DNA of 14,876 nt, taken from assembly GCA_028701815.1 (NCBI GenBank), contig JAQVPY010000037.1, positions 1 through 14,876 of the forward strand, given 5' to 3'. This document shows positions 11,886 through 14,876 of the stretch, piece by piece. Numbering within the stretch: the stretch's first letter is position 1; each line of letters starts with the position of its first letter. This stretch comes from Bacteroidales bacterium (GTDB lineage Bacteria; Bacteroidota; Bacteroidia; Bacteroidales; BM520). Position numbers and translations under genes: made by a program. A model generated the notes under the pieces. That model was given only the letters and a program-made list of their open reading frames with translations. It was not told the origin of the DNA and searched no databases.

Positions 11886-14403
11886 CTGAATAGGTTTTTA
11901 TTTTAAACTGCGGTTTAATCTTTTTATCTGCAGGAATAAATATCACTTGTTTTTCCATGCCAGGAAACATATCGAAATAATTGTCGCTATATTTCCCGTC
12001 ACAGTCTGCACTGATATAAACATCTTTTGATAAAACGTCGCTTTTCAGGTTTATCGTATAATAATCTTTTGCTTTTTCTGCCACTAAGGAGATATCTGTT
12101 GCGGGTAGTTTCATCTCCTTAGGTTTGGTAAGATAGAATAATTTGTATACTTCCCCGTCTTCGTAGGTAAAAGTGAATTTAACAAACAGTTCAGAAGCTC
12201 TTTGTTGAAAATCCTTTCTAACAGGATAATAGCATAACATTGTCGAAGTATTTGCTTTAGCCGTACATTTGGAGGCTTCGTCTTTACGCAGGAGGTTCCC
12301 TTCGAAGTCGTACACTTGAACCAAAAGTCGCCCATGGATATCCGCGAGTTTATCCGACACGACATAGACACAAACGGTATCCGATTGCATACGGGTAGCA
12401 ATAATCACATTCTCAAATTTATGTTTTGCCTCATAATGCAAGGCTTTCCATCTGCCGAAATAATCGCGGCTGCTCCATGATGCCACTGGCCAGCAATCAT
12501 TAAGTTGCCAATAGAGGGTACCCATACAATAGGGCTCTTTCAATCTATGGATTTCTATTGCTTTTCCTATGCCATACGCCTGCACCAGCTGGCTTACGTA
12601 AAGATAATCTTCAAAAGAGGCAGGAATGCCGTAATAATTATCCATATATGCGTTAATGATTTCTACGCCGCGTCCGTGTTTTTGATGTGTTTTCATCACG
12701 GGGGAGTTGATATCCCTGTCGGTTTCTATTGTAAAGGCCTCTATTGTAGCCATTTCCGGGTACGACTGAAAGCCATATTCCGACATAAAGCGTCCCGTTT
12801 TAGCCTCCCACACCTCAAAGGGTTGTTCGCCCCACCAGACGCCCCAATAATGTGAATCGCCTTCCGTGCAACATTCCTCATGTCCCCATCCCCAGAGTGG
12901 AGATGAAGCATGATAAGGACGGTCCGTATCAAGAGAGTCTATCACCGACGGTAAAATATTCAAGAACACCTGGTTGTATGCGGCATATATTTCGTCGCGC
13001 TGTTGCGGGGTGTAGGCATTTTGCCATCCCCAGTCTTCCCATCCGTTTTTAACCTCATTATTTCCGCACCATAGGGCGAGGCACGGATGATTTCTCAAGC
13101 GATTAACTTGCTGAACTGCTTCTTCTTTTACATTGGCAAGAAACTCTTTATCTCCGGGATATAGAGCGCAGGCAAACATAAAGTCCTGCCATACAATGAT
13201 TCCTGCCTCATCGCATGCATCATAAAACTCATCATCTTCATAGATGCCGCCGCCCCATATACGTATCATATTCATATTGGCTTCCCTGCAAGAGTTAATC
13301 ATTTCGCGATGGGAGTCTTTTGTCTTTCTCGTAACGAAACTGTCAGAGGGAATATAGTTAGCTCCTTTAGCGAATACGGGGATGCCGTTGACATGAAACT
13401 CGAATTTCGAGCCATATTCATCTTTATCTGTAACGAGTCTGATTTCTCGCAGTCCGATTCTTTTGTTTACGGTAGCTTTGGGGTTATCGCCGACAATAGC
13501 AGTAACGTCATACAAAGTCTGTTCGCCGAGGCCGTTAGGCCACCACAATTGGGGCGCGTTAATTTTTAAGGAGGTGGAGATATGATTGACGCCTTTTTGC
13601 AGTTCGACATTATCCTTACGAACCTCCACACCATTAATACAATAGGCGACATCACTATTTCGTGTTGAGTCGGATTCGATTGCGAGGACTACATCTATCA
13701 TTGCGAGGCTATCCGACAGCGACTGCTGAAAAATTTGGCAGTCGGACACTTTAAAGTCGTTCCAACATTCGAAATAGACCGGTTTCCACATACCACAAGT
13801 AACGAGTTTGGGGCCCCAGTCCCATCCTGAATGATATTGAGCTTTTCGAGTAAAGGCTCTGGTATCCGGCAGCGTATACGGTAATTTAGAAGCCTTAATG
13901 GAGTCCACAACAGCGGGAGGAAAAAAAGAGACTACTAATTCGTTATCTTTTTCCTTAAGGTTCTCCGGCAGGGAGAAAGTCCATGTGCGAAACATATTAT
14001 CGGTAGAGAAGTCATAATCACGGGTGTCGGGACTGTCGTCAATAAAAATCTGTTTGCCATTAATAAAGATCCGCGTATAGGTATCGAGGCCGTCAAAAAC
14101 AAGTTTCACGTTATTATAGGGCTTAAAGTCATCTTTGTCGAAACAGGTTTTATAAGACCATATAGAATCTCCGACCCATTGGACGGAGTCTTCATTAGAA
14201 CGATAAAAGGGGTCGCTGATAATGCCGTTTGCGAGCAAGTCGGTATGAACACAGCCGGGTATATTGGCATCGTACCATAACGAGTCGTATTTAAACTGCC
14301 AATGAGAGAGGGGTGTTTTTCTTCCCGTCTCTTCGGTTGTTTTGTTTATGCAGGAGCACACTGTGCCCATCACGAGCAATAAAACGGCAATTTTTCTCAG
14401 CAT
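11875..14403 (-). CDS. Glycoside hydrolase family 2, beta-mannosidase-like lipoprotein
   Basis: An 842-aa exported enzyme. Residues 1-18 are a lipoprotein signal (VCSC lipobox, C18). A GH2 sugar-binding domain follows, with IPGCVHTDLLANG (48-60), DPFYRSNE (64-71), QYHSGWDWGPKL (189-200) and GMWKPV (204-209). An immunoglobulin-like domain comes next, then the TIM barrel with RIWGGGIYEDDEFYD (381-395), WQDFMFACALYPGD (405-418), the acid/base motif WCGNNE (E450) and the nucleophile motif MSEYGFQS (E542). This pattern is that of beta-mannosidases, which release mannose from the non-reducing ends of beta-mannosides, rather than beta-galactosidases. The lipid anchor places it in the periplasm or on the outer membrane. 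It is 2 bases after pheS and overlaps holB by 11 bp, an unusual place for a sugar-degrading enzyme; no SusC/SusD pair is nearby. Substrate specificity is inferred from motifs. Confidence 0.9.
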   Translation of the reverse strand: MLRKIAVLLLVMGTVCSCINKTTEETGRKTPLSHWQFKYDSLWYDANIPGCVHTDLLANGIISDPFYRSNEDSVQWVGDSIWSYKTCFDKDDFKPYNNVKLVFDGLDTYTRIFINGKQIFIDDSPDTRDYDFSTDNMFRTWTFSLPENLKEKDNELVVSFFPPAVVDSIKASKLPYTLPDTRAFTRKAQYHSGWDWGPKLVTCGMWKPVYFECWNDFKVSDCQIFQQSLSDSLAMIDVVLAIESDSTRNSDVAYCINGVEVRKDNVELQKGVNHISTSLKINAPQLWWPNGLGEQTLYDVTAIVGDNPKATVNKRIGLREIRLVTDKDEYGSKFEFHVNGIPVFAKGANYIPSDSFVTRKTKDSHREMINSCREANMNMIRIWGGGIYEDDEFYDACDEAGIIVWQDFMFACALYPGDKEFLANVKEEAVQQVNRLRNHPCLALWCGNNEVKNGWEDWGWQNAYTPQQRDEIYAAYNQVFLNILPSVIDSLDTDRPYHASSPLWGWGHEECCTEGDSHYWGVWWGEQPFEVWEAKTGRFMSEYGFQSYPEMATIEAFTIETDRDINSPVMKTHQKHGRGVEIINAYMDNYYGIPASFEDYLYVSQLVQAYGIGKAIEIHRLKEPYCMGTLYWQLNDCWPVASWSSRDYFGRWKALHYEAKHKFENVIIATRMQSDTVCVYVVSDKLADIHGRLLVQVYDFEGNLLRKDEASKCTAKANTSTMLCYYPVRKDFQQRASELFVKFTFTYEDGEVYKLFYLTKPKEMKLPATDISLVAEKAKDYYTINLKSDVLSKDVYISADCDGKYSDNYFDMFPGMEKQVIFIPADKKIKPQFKIKTYSDVF

Positions 14404-14405
14404 GG

Positions 14406-14876
14406 TCAGTATGCATTTTCAAATTGACGAAGGAAACGTATATCATTATCAAAATAGAGGCGTATATCGTCGACGCGATATTTCAGCATAGCGATACGTT
14501 CAATTCCCATTCCGAAGGCATAGCCCGAATACTCTTCAGGATTTATGCCACAGTTTTTCAGCACGTTAGGATCGACCATTCCGCAGCCGAGGATTTCGAG
14601 CCAGCCGGTACCTTTACAGATATTGCAGCCTTTTCCACCGCAGATATTGCAGGAGATATCCATTTCCGCCGAAGGTTCCGTAAACGGGAAGTAAGAAGGT
14701 CTAAGGCGTATTTTAGTATCCTTGCCGAACATTTCTTCGGCGAAATACATCAGCACCTGTTTCAAATCCTTAAAAGACACGTTTTTATCCACATAGAGAC
14801 CTTCCACTTGGTGGAAGATACAATGGGCGCGGGCGGAGATAGCTTCATCTCTAAACACTCTGCCGGGGAATATCTT
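14406..14876 (-). CDS. pheS: Phenylalanyl-tRNA synthetase alpha subunit (C-terminal part; runs off the right edge)
   Basis: The last 156 residues of PheS, read from the window edge with stop at 14406-14408. PheS carries the catalytic class II core that charges tRNA-Phe, working as an alpha2-beta2 tetramer with PheT. Visible are class II motif 2 (FRDEAISARAHCIFHQVEG in the opening part), RPSYFPFTEPSAEMD and, near the C-terminus, GYAFGMGIERIAML (motif 3, with the ATP-binding Arg). Between them CNICGGKGCNICKGTGW holds four cysteines in a zinc-knuckle-like insertion, which I recall from other Bacteroidota PheS. It is followed after two bases by the mannosidase gene; pheT is not next to it on this side. 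Confidence 0.95.
   Translation of the reverse strand, partial: KIFPGRVFRDEAISARAHCIFHQVEGLYVDKNVSFKDLKQVLMYFAEEMFGKDTKIRLRPSYFPFTEPSAEMDISCNICGGKGCNICKGTGWLEILGCGMVDPNVLKNCGINPEEYSGYAFGMGIERIAMLKYRVDDIRLYFDNDIRFLRQFENAY

Noticed and set aside
14620..14680. Cysteine-rich insertion in PheS as a novel zinc domain
   Set aside because: The same CxxCGGKGCxxC pattern is, as I recall, common in Bacteroidota PheS and so not new.

Overview
The window looks like chromosomal DNA of a Bacteroidota bacterium, most likely order Bacteroidales. The gene set points there: a DUF2723/GT117 membrane protein, an IPExxxVDY-family protein, a GldH lipoprotein, a PheS with the four-cysteine insertion typical of the phylum, a PSP1/RicT protein with an extra N-terminal cysteine pair, and a eukaryote-like GH13 branching enzyme. 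Three promoter candidates match the Bacteroidota pattern (TTG/TTTG at -33, TAnnTTTG at -7), and gene starts lack Shine-Dalgarno sequences but are A/T-rich. No phage, insertion sequence, CRISPR array or integrase was seen. LAYOUT: (1) 1-1268, minus strand: N-terminal two-fifths or so of a GT117 membrane glycosyltransferase-like protein, cut by the window edge. Its promoter is framed by a perfect 8-bp dyad. (2) 1441-4861, plus strand: tRNA-Gln(TTG) with its own promoter and terminator, then an IPExxxVDY-family protein overlapping an RNase HI gene. A second promoter follows, driving a DedA-family membrane protein and a YbdG-type MscS channel six bases apart. (3) 4858-14876, minus strand, one tightly packed cluster read from right to left: pheS (C-terminal part), a GH2 beta-mannosidase lipoprotein, holB (delta'), ricT/PSP1, gldH, penicillin-binding protein 1A and glgB. 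Spacings run from an 11-bp overlap to a 24-bp gap, so co-transcription is likely; the cluster's promoter lies outside the window. The two large blocks converge and overlap by 4 bp at their stop codons. HOW THE GENES FIT TOGETHER: the minus cluster mixes translation (PheS), replication (delta'), a RicT-like regulator, envelope building (GldH, PBP1A) and glucan metabolism (mannosidase, branching enzyme). The plus pair DedA-MscS suggests membrane lipid and turgor homeostasis. MAIN ODDITY: glgB carries an in-frame TAA about 79 codons before its natural end, with the C-terminal domain still readable in the same frame downstream. This is a recent nonsense mutation, a sequencing error or, less likely, read-through. 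The tRNA-Gln has one A-C mismatch in its T-stem. I did not find evidence for a wholly new system; the remaining points are regulatory sites, unusual protein extensions and gene order.
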